Notes under the pieces: generated by a model
Seen by the model: the letters and a program-made list of their open reading frames with translations, nothing else
Databases searched by the model: none
What the model was told of the DNA's origin: nothing
Translations under genes and position numbers: made by a program
Shown: positions 47,339 through 55,552 of the stretch, in pieces
How the letters are laid out: each line of letters opens with the position of its first letter
How positions within the stretch are numbered: position 1 is the first letter of the stretch
NCBI RefSeq assembly: GCF_002902905.1
Contig: NZ_CP026124.1
Coordinates: 4,526,001-4,590,000 of the forward strand
Direction: 5' to 3'
Origin: Achromobacter sp. AONIH1
Lineage (GTDB): Bacteria; Pseudomonadota; Gammaproteobacteria; Burkholderiales; Burkholderiaceae_B
Length of the DNA stretch: 64,000 bases

Positions 47339-48895
47339 TCAGCGCGTTTCCGTCACCGCGCCGCCGCGCAGCGCCGTATCCAGGTACTCGCTGCGCGCCC
47401 GCGCATCCGGAAAGCGCATGTCGCGGTAACTGACGAAGCGCGAACCGCGCACCAGGCGATAGCCCAGCCAGATCAGCAGGAACAGCGGAATGCCGACATA
47501 CGTGGCCACCACGCCGCCCCAGTCGATGCGGTCCTGCAGGAAGGCCTGGTAGTTCTGCCCCAGCGTGATGATCAGGCACAAGGCGAAGGCGAAGATCGGG
47601 CCGAACGGGAAGAACGGCGACACATAGGGCAGGTCCGCCAGGTTGCGGCCCTGCGCCACATAGCCTCGCCGGAAGCGGTAGTGGCTGATGGCGATGCCCA
47701 GCCAGGCGATGAAGCCCGTCATGCCCGAGGTGTTCAGCAGCCAGACGTAGACGGCCTTGGGGCTGAAGATGAAGCTGAAGAAGCACAGCGCCGCGACCAC
47801 GGTCGTGGCCACCAGCGCCCACAGCGGCACGCCGTTGCCGGTCACGCGACCGAACACCGCGGGCGCCTTGCCGTCGCGCGCCAGGCTGTACAGCATGCGA
47901 GTAGCGGCGTACATGCCGGAGTTGCCGGCCGACAGCACCGAGGTCAGCACCACCGCGTTCATGACCGAGGCGGCCGCCAGCAGGCCGGCGCGCTCGAAGA
48001 TCAGCGCGAAGGGGCTGACGCTGACGTCGGTGACTTCGGTGCGCAGCAGCTGCGGATCGGTATAGGGAATGAGCAGGCCGATGACCAGGATGGCCATCAC
48101 GTAGAACAGCAGGATGCGCCAGAACACCTGGCGCACCGCGCGCGGCAGGTTGCGCGCGGGATCCTTGGATTCGCCGGCCGCGATGCCGATGAGTTCGGTG
48201 CCCTGGAAGGAAAAGCCCACCACCATGGCCACGCCGATCAGCGCCGCGAAACCGCCCGCGAACGGCGCGTCGCCCACGGTCCAGTTGGCCAGGCCGCCGG
48301 TCTCGCCGCCGCGGATGATGCCAAGCAGCATCATCACGCCCATGACCACGAAGGCCAGCACCGCGACCACCTTGATCAGCGCGAACCAGAACTCGGCCTC
48401 GCCGAAGCCGCGCGCGGACAAGGCATTGAGCCCGAAGGTGATCGCCAGGAACAGCGCGCTCCAGTACACGCCTGGAATGTCGGGGAACCAGTAGGCCATC
48501 ACCAGCTGCGCGGCCACCAGATCCACCGCCACCGTGACGGCCCAGTTGTACCAATAGTTCCAGCCCAGCGCGAAACCGAAGCCTTCTTCGACGTAGCGCG
48601 CGCCATAGGTCGAGAACGAGCCGGAAACCGGCATGGCCGCGGCCAGCTCGCCCAGGCTGGTCATCAGGAAATAGACCATGATGCCGATCAGCGCGTAGCC
48701 CAGCAGCGCGCCCCCGGGGCCGGCCTGGGCCACGGTCGCGCCCGATGCCACGAACAGGCCGGTGCCGATCGAGCCGCCGACAGCGATCATGGTCAGGTGG
48801 CGCGCGGACAGGGCGCGGCGCAGGCCGGAGGGGCTTTCGCCTCCGGTCACGGCCTTGCCGGCGGCGCGGGATTCATCGTGTTCCGATGGTGCCAA
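47339..48895 (-). CDS. lysP: Amino acid permease, LysP-like
   Basis: A 518-aa APC-superfamily permease with about 12 transmembrane segments. The start of TM1 (MIAVGGSIGTGLFVASGATV) and blocks such as VYFLMTSLGELAAAMPVSGSF, EEGFGFALGWNYWYNWAVTVAVDLVAAQLVM and GFGEAEFWFALIKV are very close to E. coli LysP, the proton-coupled lysine permease. The best start is TTG at 48895 after AAGGAAC; the longer ATG frame runs back into a dispersed repeat and is unlikely. Its role in the flanking catabolic region is unclear. Confidence 0.85.
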   Translation of the reverse strand: MAPSEHDESRAAGKAVTGGESPSGLRRALSARHLTMIAVGGSIGTGLFVASGATVAQAGPGGALLGYALIGIMVYFLMTSLGELAAAMPVSGSFSTYGARYVEEGFGFALGWNYWYNWAVTVAVDLVAAQLVMAYWFPDIPGVYWSALFLAITFGLNALSARGFGEAEFWFALIKVVAVLAFVVMGVMMLLGIIRGGETGGLANWTVGDAPFAGGFAALIGVAMVVGFSFQGTELIGIAAGESKDPARNLPRAVRQVFWRILLFYVMAILVIGLLIPYTDPQLLRTEVTDVSVSPFALIFERAGLLAAASVMNAVVLTSVLSAGNSGMYAATRMLYSLARDGKAPAVFGRVTGNGVPLWALVATTVVAALCFFSFIFSPKAVYVWLLNTSGMTGFIAWLGIAISHYRFRRGYVAQGRNLADLPYVSPFFPFGPIFAFALCLIITLGQNYQAFLQDRIDWGGVVATYVGIPLFLLIWLGYRLVRGSRFVSYRDMRFPDARARSEYLDTALRGGAVTETR

Positions 48896-48998
48896 AGTGC
48901 GTTCCTTATGGGATCTGGAAGGAGCCTGGGAAATGCCGCGGGATAGGCCGCCGGCGCCCCGGGTATCCGAGCAACGCGCGAGCATAGCAAAAAATGGG

Positions 48999-49102
48999 CC
49001 CACCCCCGAGCGCTTGCGCGCTCCCCCCTCAAGGGGGCGCCACAGCGGACCGGCAAAGCCGGCTCCGCGTGGCCCCGCTTGGGAAGGCCGTGCCAAGCGG
49101 GG
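48999..49102 (+). repeat. Dispersed multi-hairpin intergenic repeat, copy 4 (extended)
   Basis: Reads on the plus strand CCCACCCCCGAGCGC, CCCCCCTCAAGGGGG, CCGGCAAAGCCGG, then an extra perfect 10-bp stem CCCCGCTTGG/CCAAGCGGGG (49073-49082 and 49093-49102). This is the only copy not next to a stop codon in its own orientation; it lies between the permease 5' end and the amn 3' end. Confidence 0.85.
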
Positions 49103-49178
49103 GGCGGCGGCGCGGATGTGATCGGGGTAGCCCTGTCGCGGCCGCGCTGCCGCGATAACAGATTTGTAGCAGGAAGCC

Positions 49179-49218
49179 CCCTGTCCCTATATTGCAGATA
49201 AATCAACGAGGGACAGGG
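49179..49218 (-). terminator. Hairpin after amn
   Basis: CCCTGTCCCT and AGGGACAGGG form a perfect 10-bp stem around a 20-base AT-rich loop, 27 bases beyond the amn stop. No T-tract follows. It may stabilise or end the amn transcript. Confidence 0.45.
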
Positions 49219-49244
49219 AGGCGATGCCCGGACCGCCGTGCCGG

Positions 49245-50753
49245 CTATTGGAAGGCGGTTTCCATGAAGGTCCGCAGCTTGCGGGAGTGCAGGCGCTCCG
49301 GCGGCATGCCGCGCAGGCGTTCGAGGGCGCGGATGCCGATTTCCAGGTGCTGGTTGACCTGGCGGCGGTAGAAGGCGCTGGCCATGCCGGGCAGCTTCAG
49401 CTCGCCGTGCAGCGGCTTGTCCGACACGCACAGCAAGGTGCCGTAGGGCACGCGGAAACGGAAGCCGTTGGCGGCGATGGTGGCGGATTCCATGTCCAGG
49501 GCGATGGCGCGTGACTGGGCGAAGCGTTCGACCAGTTCGACGTGGTCGCGCAGCTCCCAGTTGCGGTTGTCGATGGTGGCCACGGTGCCCGTGCGCATGA
49601 TGCGCTTCAGGTCCCAGCCCGACAGGCCGGCCACCTCTTCCACCGCCTGCTCCAGCGCCACTTGCACCTCGGCCAGCGCCGGTACCGGCACCCAGGTCGG
49701 CAGGTCGGCGTCCAGCACGTGATCCTCGCGCACATAACCGTGCGCGAGCACGTAGTCGCCCAGGCGCTGGGAATCGCGCAGACCGGCGCAGTGGCCCAGC
49801 ATCAGCCAGGCGTGTGGGCGCAGCACGGCGATGTGGTCGGTGATGGTCTTGGCGTTGGACGGGCCCACCCCGATATTGACCAGGGTGATACCGGAATGGT
49901 CGCCGCGCACCAGGTGATAAGCCGGCATCTGTGGCAGCCGCGGCAGCTCGCCCGCCTCGGCCGGGCCGCTTTCGCCGCGCCGGGTGATGCGGTTGCCGGG
50001 TTCCACCAGCATCTCGTAATCCTGGTTGCCGCTGGCCATCAGGGCGCGAGCGCGGGCGCAGAACTCGTCGACGTAGAACTGGTAGTTCGTGAACAGCACG
50101 AAGTTCTGGAAATGCGTGGGCGCGGTCGACGTGTAGTGCTGCAGCCGGTGCAGCGAGTAGTCCACGCGCTGCGCGGTGAAGGGCGCCAGCGGCTTGGGCT
50201 CGCCGTCCTTGCCGCGCCAGGAACCGTTGACGATGGCGTCGTCGGTCACGGCCAGGTCGGGCACGTCGAACAGGTCGCGCAGCGGGCGCTTGAGCGCTTC
50301 CAGGTGCTCGCCCTCGACGTAGGCGCCTTCCGGGAAGGCGAAATGCAGGGGAATGGGCGAGTCCGACTCGCCCACCTCGACCGCCACGCGGTGGTTCTGC
50401 AGCAGCAATCCGACCTGCTCGATCAGGTAGTCGCGGAACAGCGCCGGCTGGGTGATCGTGGTCTGGTAGATGCCCGGTTCGGCCACGTGGCCATAGGACA
50501 GGCGCGTGTCGATGGGATCGTAGGTCTCGACACGGATGCGGATGGCCGGATAATAGGCCCGGGCCCGCGACTTGTCGCCTTCCCGGGCGCCGGCGTCCTC
50601 GAGCACCTCTCGGAAGACCGCGCGCAGGAAGGCGGTATTGCGGCTGTAGATCTCTTCGAGCCGGTCGACCGCGGCAACCGCGTCCTGGAAGGGTTCGAAA
50701 GGCAAGGCGTCGGGCCGGTTCATGGAGGATTCGGGGTGGACTGCATTCATCAT
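49245..50753 (-). CDS. amn: AMP nucleosidase
   Basis: A 502-aa enzyme that cleaves AMP to adenine and ribose 5-phosphate. The N-terminal regulatory domain includes RVETYDPIDTRLSYGHV; the C-terminal nucleoside-phosphorylase-like domain has VNIGVGPSNAKTITDHIAVLRPHAWLMLGHCAGL, and MESATIAANGFRFRVPYGTLLCVSDKPLHGE carrying the Glu and Asp of the nucleoside site. The start at 50753 follows GGAGTAAAAGCGCA. It is monocistronic and divergent from an NlpC/P60 gene. Confidence 0.93.
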   Translation of the reverse strand: MMNAVHPESSMNRPDALPFEPFQDAVAAVDRLEEIYSRNTAFLRAVFREVLEDAGAREGDKSRARAYYPAIRIRVETYDPIDTRLSYGHVAEPGIYQTTITQPALFRDYLIEQVGLLLQNHRVAVEVGESDSPIPLHFAFPEGAYVEGEHLEALKRPLRDLFDVPDLAVTDDAIVNGSWRGKDGEPKPLAPFTAQRVDYSLHRLQHYTSTAPTHFQNFVLFTNYQFYVDEFCARARALMASGNQDYEMLVEPGNRITRRGESGPAEAGELPRLPQMPAYHLVRGDHSGITLVNIGVGPSNAKTITDHIAVLRPHAWLMLGHCAGLRDSQRLGDYVLAHGYVREDHVLDADLPTWVPVPALAEVQVALEQAVEEVAGLSGWDLKRIMRTGTVATIDNRNWELRDHVELVERFAQSRAIALDMESATIAANGFRFRVPYGTLLCVSDKPLHGELKLPGMASAFYRRQVNQHLEIGIRALERLRGMPPERLHSRKLRTFMETAFQ

Positions 50754-51152
50754 TGCGCTTTTACTCCGCTTTCTTATCTGTTTTATGTCGGCCTTGCGGC
50801 GCCGCCGCATGCGGCATGCGCGGCACCGGGCTGATGCATTGATTATGCATGAGCCGCGCGTGCATGAACGGTCATCGCGGCCACGGTCGCCCGCAAGGGG
50901 CGCATGGAACCCATCGCGCCCGATTCCGGGCGGCCGGCCTCGGCCCGTTACGCTTTATTCTGCGAATGACGTAACAATGGCCCGATCGGGATGCTGCATT
51001 GCACGACAAATGTAATGAAACTTTATTCCATTACAATAGTGCTGCAGCGCCGGTGAGGACCGCCCGGCGCTGCGCCCTTTCCGCCGGCTTGCCAGGGTGC
51101 CGCAACCCCTGGCCAAGCCATGCCGCCCACTCCGATTTCCTGAAGTGACGCA
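50754..51152. promoter_or_regulatory. Divergent amn/nlpC intergenic region
   Basis: 399 bases without a convincing gene. Near its right part it holds the inverted repeat TGTAATG-N11-CATTACA (51011-51035), which overlaps a -10-like TACAAT. The AT-rich patch 50990-51040 is the likely promoter region for the NlpC gene. Confidence 0.45.
51011..51035. promoter_or_regulatory. TGTAATG/CATTACA inverted repeat
   Basis: Perfect 7-bp arms 11 bases apart, next to a TACAAT hexamer, about 118 bases upstream of the NlpC/P60 start. Candidate operator; no regulator in the window is an obvious match. Confidence 0.4.
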
Positions 51153-51755
51153 ATGACGCCGCCTACGCGAAAAGACCGAACCGCCCCTCCCCGCCTTGCC
51201 TGCCTGCTGTCCGTCCCCCTTCTGGCGCTGACCCTGTCCTGGATCCCCGGCGCCGCCCAGGCCTCGCTGTCCACCACCACCCAGGCCCGCGCCAGCCTCA
51301 ATGGCCTGCGCCTGGCGCAGGAACCCACCGTCCCCACCCTGCGCGAACGCGTCGTGCAAGCCGGCCTGGAAGCCATCGGCACCCCCTATGCGTGGGGCGG
51401 CGACGACGCCTCCGAGGGCTTCGACTGCAGCGGCCTGGTCCTGCATGTCTTTCGCGAAATCGCCGGCCTGGAACTGCCCCGCACCGCGCGCCAGCAGCGC
51501 ACCGAGGGCGAAGCCATCAAGAACAAGCAGAACCTGCGTCCCGGCGACCTGGTGTTCTTCGCCACCCGGGGCCGAGGCGTCACCTCGCACGTGGGGATCT
51601 ACATCGGCCAGAACAAGTTCGTGCACGCCCCGCGCCGTGGCGCCAAGGTGCGCGTGGACGAAATGAAGAATCCGTACTGGACCAAGCGCTACGTCGGCGC
51701 CCGTCGCTATCTGGAACCGGCTCCCGGCCAGATGCTCGCCCAGGCTGAGCGCTAA
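51153..51755 (+). CDS. NlpC/P60 family cell-wall peptidase
   Basis: A 200-aa exported cysteine peptidase expected to cut peptidoglycan stem peptides. A signal sequence (LACLLSVPLLALTLSWIPGAAQA) is followed by an NlpC/P60 domain at about residues 65-185: FDCSGLVLHVFRE with the catalytic Cys, RPGDLVFF, HVGIYIGQNKFVHAP with the catalytic His. No lipobox Cys is seen at the cleavage site, so it is probably soluble periplasmic rather than a lipoprotein. It is monocistronic. Confidence 0.88.
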   Translation: MTPPTRKDRTAPPRLACLLSVPLLALTLSWIPGAAQASLSTTTQARASLNGLRLAQEPTVPTLRERVVQAGLEAIGTPYAWGGDDASEGFDCSGLVLHVFREIAGLELPRTARQQRTEGEAIKNKQNLRPGDLVFFATRGRGVTSHVGIYIGQNKFVHAPRRGAKVRVDEMKNPYWTKRYVGARRYLEPAPGQMLAQAER

Positions 51756-51763
51756 AAGAGCCC

Positions 51764-51785
51764 CCCCAAGCGCGTAGGCTTGGGG
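51764..51785 (+). terminator. Hairpin terminator after the NlpC gene
   Basis: CCCCAAGC/GCTTGGGG with a six-base loop, nine bases after the stop, followed by CAATCGAATT. A second perfect stem TGGCGCC/GGCGCCA lies at 51801-51820. Confidence 0.6.
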
Positions 51786-51830
51786 CAATCGAATTGCTCA
51801 TGGCGCCAGAGCAGGCGCCACGCCAGCCGG

Positions 51831-51907
51831 GCCGCGCGGATCCGGCTTTGCCGGTCCGCAGCGGCGCCCCCCCTTGAGGGGGGAAGCGCGCAGCGCTTCG
51901 GGGGGTG
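51831..51907 (-). repeat. Dispersed multi-hairpin intergenic repeat, copy 5
   Basis: On the minus strand it begins about ten bases after the short-chain dehydrogenase stop with CACCCCCCGAAGCGCTGCG, then CCCCCCTCAAGGGGGG and CCGGCAAAGCCGG. It lies between two convergent genes. Confidence 0.85.
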
Positions 51908-51917
51908 AGCCTCCCCC

Positions 51918-52688
51918 CTAGCCGCGGCCCACGAAGGGCATGTTGGTGGCCATGATGGTCATGAACTGCACGTTGGCGTCCAGCGGCAGGCGCGCCATCG
52001 CGGCCACGGCCTGCGCGACGTGGGCCACGTCCATGCGCGGCTCCACCTTGGTGCTGCCGTCGGCCTGCAGGATGCCAGCGGCCATGCGCTCGGTCATGTC
52101 GGTCGCCGCGTTGCCGATGTCGATCTGGCCGCAGGCGATGCCATAGGGCCGGCAATCCAGCGAAATCGACTTGGTCAGGCCGGTCACCGCGTGCTTGGTG
52201 GCCGTGTAGGCGATGGAGAACGGCCGCGGCGCATGCGCCGAGATCGAGCCGTTGTTGATGATGCGGCCGCCGCGCGGCGTCTGCGACTTCATGACCCGGA
52301 TCGCGGCCTGCGCGCACAGGAACATGCCAGTCAGGTTGGTGTTCACCACATCGCGCCAGACGTCGACCGACAATTCCTCGATCGGCACCGCGGGCGCGCC
52401 GCGTCCGGCATTGTTGAAGAGCACATCCAGGCGCCCATACTCACGCTGCGCCGCGTCGAACAGATCCCGCACCGCATGCTCGTCGGACACATCCGTCGGC
52501 ATCACCAGCGCGCGCACGCCGTCTTCGCCCGCCGCCGTGCGCGTTTCCTCAAGCAGTTCGCGGCGCCGACCCGCCAGCACCACGCGGTAACCCTGAGCCA
52601 GGAATTCCAGCGCCACCGCCCGGCCTATGCCCGTGCCCGCTCCGGTCACCAGGGCCACGCGCTGCGCGTCGATCTCGTTCGTATGCAT
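51918..52688 (-). CDS. Short-chain dehydrogenase/reductase
   Basis: A 256-aa NAD(P)-dependent SDR. Cofactor motif TGAGTGIG, structural NNAG, catalytic Ser in NNGSISAH, and YTATK with the catalytic Tyr and Lys are present. An Arg-rich segment after the second beta strand (AGRRRELL) favours NADP(H). The substrate is unknown. The start at 52688 follows AAGGAGAGTCCG. It is monocistronic between convergent NlpC and divergent tsdB. Confidence 0.88.
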   Translation of the reverse strand: MHTNEIDAQRVALVTGAGTGIGRAVALEFLAQGYRVVLAGRRRELLEETRTAAGEDGVRALVMPTDVSDEHAVRDLFDAAQREYGRLDVLFNNAGRGAPAVPIEELSVDVWRDVVNTNLTGMFLCAQAAIRVMKSQTPRGGRIINNGSISAHAPRPFSIAYTATKHAVTGLTKSISLDCRPYGIACGQIDIGNAATDMTERMAAGILQADGSTKVEPRMDVAHVAQAVAAMARLPLDANVQFMTIMATNMPFVGRG

Positions 52689-52912
52689 CGGACTCTCCTT
52701 CTTGTCGATGGGCGAAATCCTACCCCAAGGCCATGGCGCGCGCTGCAAGCGAACGTACCAGCGCGGTTTCACCGTCTTTCGGGTTGGAATCGAGCCGCAG
52801 GCATAGCCTGACCCCCCTCAAGCGCCTGCCAGCGCGATGATCTGTCACAAGTTTCTTTATAATTTGTGGAAATTTGCTTATTACAAAAATCAGCATTGAA
52901 CGGAGAAGCTCC

Positions 52913-53632
52913 ATGCCTAGACGGTCCCTCACCGTGGCACGACGCCGGGCCTGCGCCCTGGCGCTGGGCGCCCTGCTCGCGGCGCCGGCCTGTACGCTCG
53001 GCGCGCCCGACGGCGCCCAGATCAGCACCCAGGGCGCCAATGGCGCGCCCGCCTGTGTCACCTGCCACGGCGCCAAGGGTGAAGGCAATCCCTCCGCCGG
53101 TTTCCCGAGATTGGCCGGCCTGGGCGCCAAGTACCTGGCCGAACAGCTGGACGCCATGGCCGATGGAGGACGTGTCAGTCCGATCATGAAAGCCACGGCC
53201 CAGGCGCTCGATCCCGCCCAGCGCCAGGCCGTCGCCGCTTACTACGCCTCCCTGCCCGCGCCGCTGGATACGGACAAGCTCGCCGCGACCGCGATGGGCC
53301 GTGCCGCGCCGGCCGACACTGGCGCCTGGCTGGCCACCCGAGGCGCCTGGGACAAGAATGTCCCCGCCTGCAACCAATGCCATGGTCCCGGCGGCATCGG
53401 CGTCGGCGACAACTTCCCCGCGCTGGCGGGCCAGTCGGCTGCCTACATTTCCGGGCAGTTGCGCGCCTGGCGCCAGGGCCAGCGCCCGCCCGGCCCGCTG
53501 GGCCTGATGCCCGCCGTGGCCACCCGCCTGACCGACGCCGAGATCGATGCCGTGTCGGCCTACTACGCCGGCCTGCCCCAGGCCGCCGAGCAACTGGCCG
53601 CGCAAGCCGCCGCACCGGGAGCCAAGCAATGA
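52913..53632 (+). CDS. tsdB: Diheme cytochrome c4-type protein, TsdB-like
   Basis: A 239-aa periplasmic diheme cytochrome. A signal peptide (ALALGALLAAPACTLGA) precedes two cytochrome c domains with heme motifs CVTCH and CNQCH, each followed by the c4-type FPRLAGLGAKYLAEQL or FPALAGQSAAYISGQL block. Its start follows CGGAGAA. It overlaps tsdA by four bases (ATGA), the layout in which TsdB serves as electron acceptor of thiosulfate dehydrogenase. Confidence 0.85.
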   Translation: MPRRSLTVARRRACALALGALLAAPACTLGAPDGAQISTQGANGAPACVTCHGAKGEGNPSAGFPRLAGLGAKYLAEQLDAMADGGRVSPIMKATAQALDPAQRQAVAAYYASLPAPLDTDKLAATAMGRAAPADTGAWLATRGAWDKNVPACNQCHGPGGIGVGDNFPALAGQSAAYISGQLRAWRQGQRPPGPLGLMPAVATRLTDAEIDAVSAYYAGLPQAAEQLAAQAAAPGAKQ

Positions 53633-54552
53633 ACCCGCGCCTTACCCGCTTGCCCGGCGCCTGGCTCGCCGCCGCCCTCGCCCTGTCGATGTCCGCCACC
53701 GCGCTGGCCGCCGAGCCGCGCCCCAGCTTCACGCCGCCGTCGGCCGCTTCCTTGCCCGACACCGAGTTCGGCAAGATCGTGCGCCAGGGCGAGCAGATCT
53801 TCCTGCACACGCCCCAGGCCGCCGGCAAGTTCGTCGGCAATGACCTGAATTGCAGCAGCTGCCACCTCGACGCCGGCCGCCGCCCGGACTCGGCGCCGAT
53901 GTGGGCCGCCTATGTGCTGTATCCCGCGTACCGAGCCAAGAACGGTCACGTCAATACGCTGGCCGAGCGCCTGCAGGGCTGTTTCCGCTACAGCATGAAC
54001 GGCAAGCCGCCCGCCGCCGACGATCCCGTGCTGACCGCGTTGCAGACCTATATGTTCTGGCTGGCCAGCAAGGCGCCGACCGGCGTGACGCTGGAAGGCC
54101 AGGGCTACCGCAAGCTGCCCGCGCCGGCGCAGAAGGCCGACTACCTGCGTGGCGAAAAGGTTTACGCCCAGTACTGCGCCGTGTGCCATGGCGCTGAAGG
54201 CCAGGGCCAGAAGAACGGCAAGCACTGGGTCTTCCCCGCCTTATGGGGGGCGGACTCGTTCAACTGGGGCGCGGGCATGCACCAGATCGGCAACGCGGCC
54301 GGCTTCATCAAGGCCAACATGCCGCTGGGACAGGCCGGCATGCTGAGCGACCAGGAAGCGTGGGACGTGGCCTATTTCATGAACGCCCACGAACGACCGC
54401 AGGATCCGCGCTACGCAGAGTCGGTGGCCGCGACCCGCGCCAAGTACCACGACTCCGACGATTCGCTCTACGGCATCGAGGTCAACGGCCATCTGCTGGG
54501 CAGCGATTCCCCCGCGCCCGGCGGCAAGCTGTTGCAGGCGGCCAAGCCCTGA
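53629..54552 (+). CDS. tsdA: Thiosulfate dehydrogenase TsdA (diheme cytochrome c)
   Basis: A 307-aa periplasmic enzyme that couples two thiosulfates to tetrathionate, with or without net tetrathionate reduction. Signal peptide ends TALAAE. Heme motifs are CSSCH and CAVCH. The TsdA-specific block [15 protein letters not shown] carries the Cys that is the unusual axial ligand of the active-site heme, and [29 protein letters not shown] is also diagnostic. With the TsdB-like gene it would feed electrons from thiosulfate to the respiratory chain. Confidence 0.87.
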   Translation: MNPRLTRLPGAWLAAALALSMSATALAAEPRPSFTPPSAASLPDTEFGKIVRQGEQIFLHTPQAAGKFVGNDLNCSSCHLDAGRRPDSAPMWAAYVLYPAYRAKNGHVNTLAERLQGCFRYSMNGKPPAADDPVLTALQTYMFWLASKAPTGVTLEGQGYRKLPAPAQKADYLRGEKVYAQYCAVCHGAEGQGQKNGKHWVFPALWGADSFNWGAGMHQIGNAAGFIKANMPLGQAGMLSDQEAWDVAYFMNAHERPQDPRYAESVAATRAKYHDSDDSLYGIEVNGHLLGSDSPAPGGKLLQAAKP

Positions 54553-54569
54553 ACCGCTGAAAACGCGGC

Positions 54570-54595
54570 GCGGCAGCGGGTTTCGCCCCTGCCGC
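54570..54595 (+). terminator. GC hairpin after tsdA
   Basis: GCGGCAG/CTGCCGC with an inner GGG/CCC stem, about 18 bases after the tsdA stop and 55 before gmk. No T-tract directly follows; weak terminator. Confidence 0.4.
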
Positions 54596-54649
54596 ACCGC
54601 GCGATTTGTTATTCTTGCGGTCTCGGCATCACACGCTCGTCATCTATTC

Positions 54650-55282
54650 ATGCACGCCAATTCCGGAAACGTCTTCATGGTCGTCGCGCCCAGCGGCGCG
54701 GGCAAATCCAGCCTGGTCAGGGCCCTGCTCCAGCAAGACCCTTCCATCCTGCTCTCGGTTTCCTGCACCACGCGCGCGCCGCGTCCCGGCGAAGAAGACG
54801 GTCGCGAATATCGCTTCGTGGCGGTCGACGATTTCAAGCGCATGCGCGACGATCAGGCCCTGCTGGAATGGGCCGAGGTGCATGGCAATTTCTACGGCAC
54901 GCCCCGCGACCGCATCGACGCCGCCACCCGCGAAGGACGCGATGTGCTGCTCGAGATCGACTGGCAGGGCGCGCGCCAGGTCAAGCAGCGCTTTCCGGGC
55001 GCCATCGGCATTTTCATCCTGCCGCCGTCGATCGAGGAACTCGAAGCCCGGCTCAAGGCGCGCGGCCAGGACGAGCCGCAAGTCATCGCGCGCCGGCTCA
55101 TGGCGGCGGGCGGTGAAATCGCGCACGCTCCGGAATGCGAATATGTTATTATTAATCAAGAATTTAGCGTAGCCCTGTCGGAACTGACCCAAATCGTCAG
55201 CGCCGCGCGGCTGCGCTTTTCGTCTCAGGCCGCCCGCCACGCTCCGCTGTTCGCGCAGCTCGGCATCCCGGCGGCGCACTGA
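54650..55282 (+). CDS. gmk: Guanylate kinase
   Basis: A 210-aa kinase that phosphorylates GMP to GDP. P-loop APSGAGKSS, the GMP-binding [19 protein letters not shown] block, the [13 protein letters not shown] and [13 protein letters not shown] segments are as in the family. It is followed 44 bases later by rpoZ and then spoT, the standard operon order. GTP metabolism links it to the ppGpp enzyme downstream. Confidence 0.96.
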   Translation: MHANSGNVFMVVAPSGAGKSSLVRALLQQDPSILLSVSCTTRAPRPGEEDGREYRFVAVDDFKRMRDDQALLEWAEVHGNFYGTPRDRIDAATREGRDVLLEIDWQGARQVKQRFPGAIGIFILPPSIEELEARLKARGQDEPQVIARRLMAAGGEIAHAPECEYVIINQEFSVALSELTQIVSAARLRFSSQAARHAPLFAQLGIPAAH

Positions 55283-55326
55283 AACGCAAGCATTTCCTCC
55301 TATTTCCATCAGCACCAGGTGTCCTA

Positions 55327-55530
55327 ATGGCTCGCATTACCGTCGAAGACTGTCTGAACCAGATCCCCAACCGTTTCAAGCTCACGCTGGCCGCGACCTA
55401 CCGCGCCCGCGAGCTGGCGCAGGGCCATGCCCCGCGCCTGGACAGCAAAGACAAGCCCACGGTCACTGCGCTGCGCGAAATCGCGGGCGGCCTCACCGGC
55501 GTGGAAATGCTCCGCAAAGTTCCGACCTGA
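55327..55530 (+). CDS. rpoZ: RNA polymerase omega subunit
   Basis: A 67-aa omega subunit: [17 protein letters not shown] is the conserved N-terminus, and the ARELAQG and ALREIAGG segments follow. It aids RNA polymerase assembly and forms part of a ppGpp site. It lies between gmk and spoT, as in most proteobacteria. Confidence 0.96.
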   Translation: MARITVEDCLNQIPNRFKLTLAATYRARELAQGHAPRLDSKDKPTVTALREIAGGLTGVEMLRKVPT

Positions 55531-55552
55531 TTCTCTCCGGGGGGCGGCACGC

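Noticed and set aside
48896..49096. ATG start for the LysP-like gene inside the dispersed repeat
   Set aside because: The repeat-derived residues are not like any permease N-terminus, and TTG at 48895 has a good ribosome binding site.
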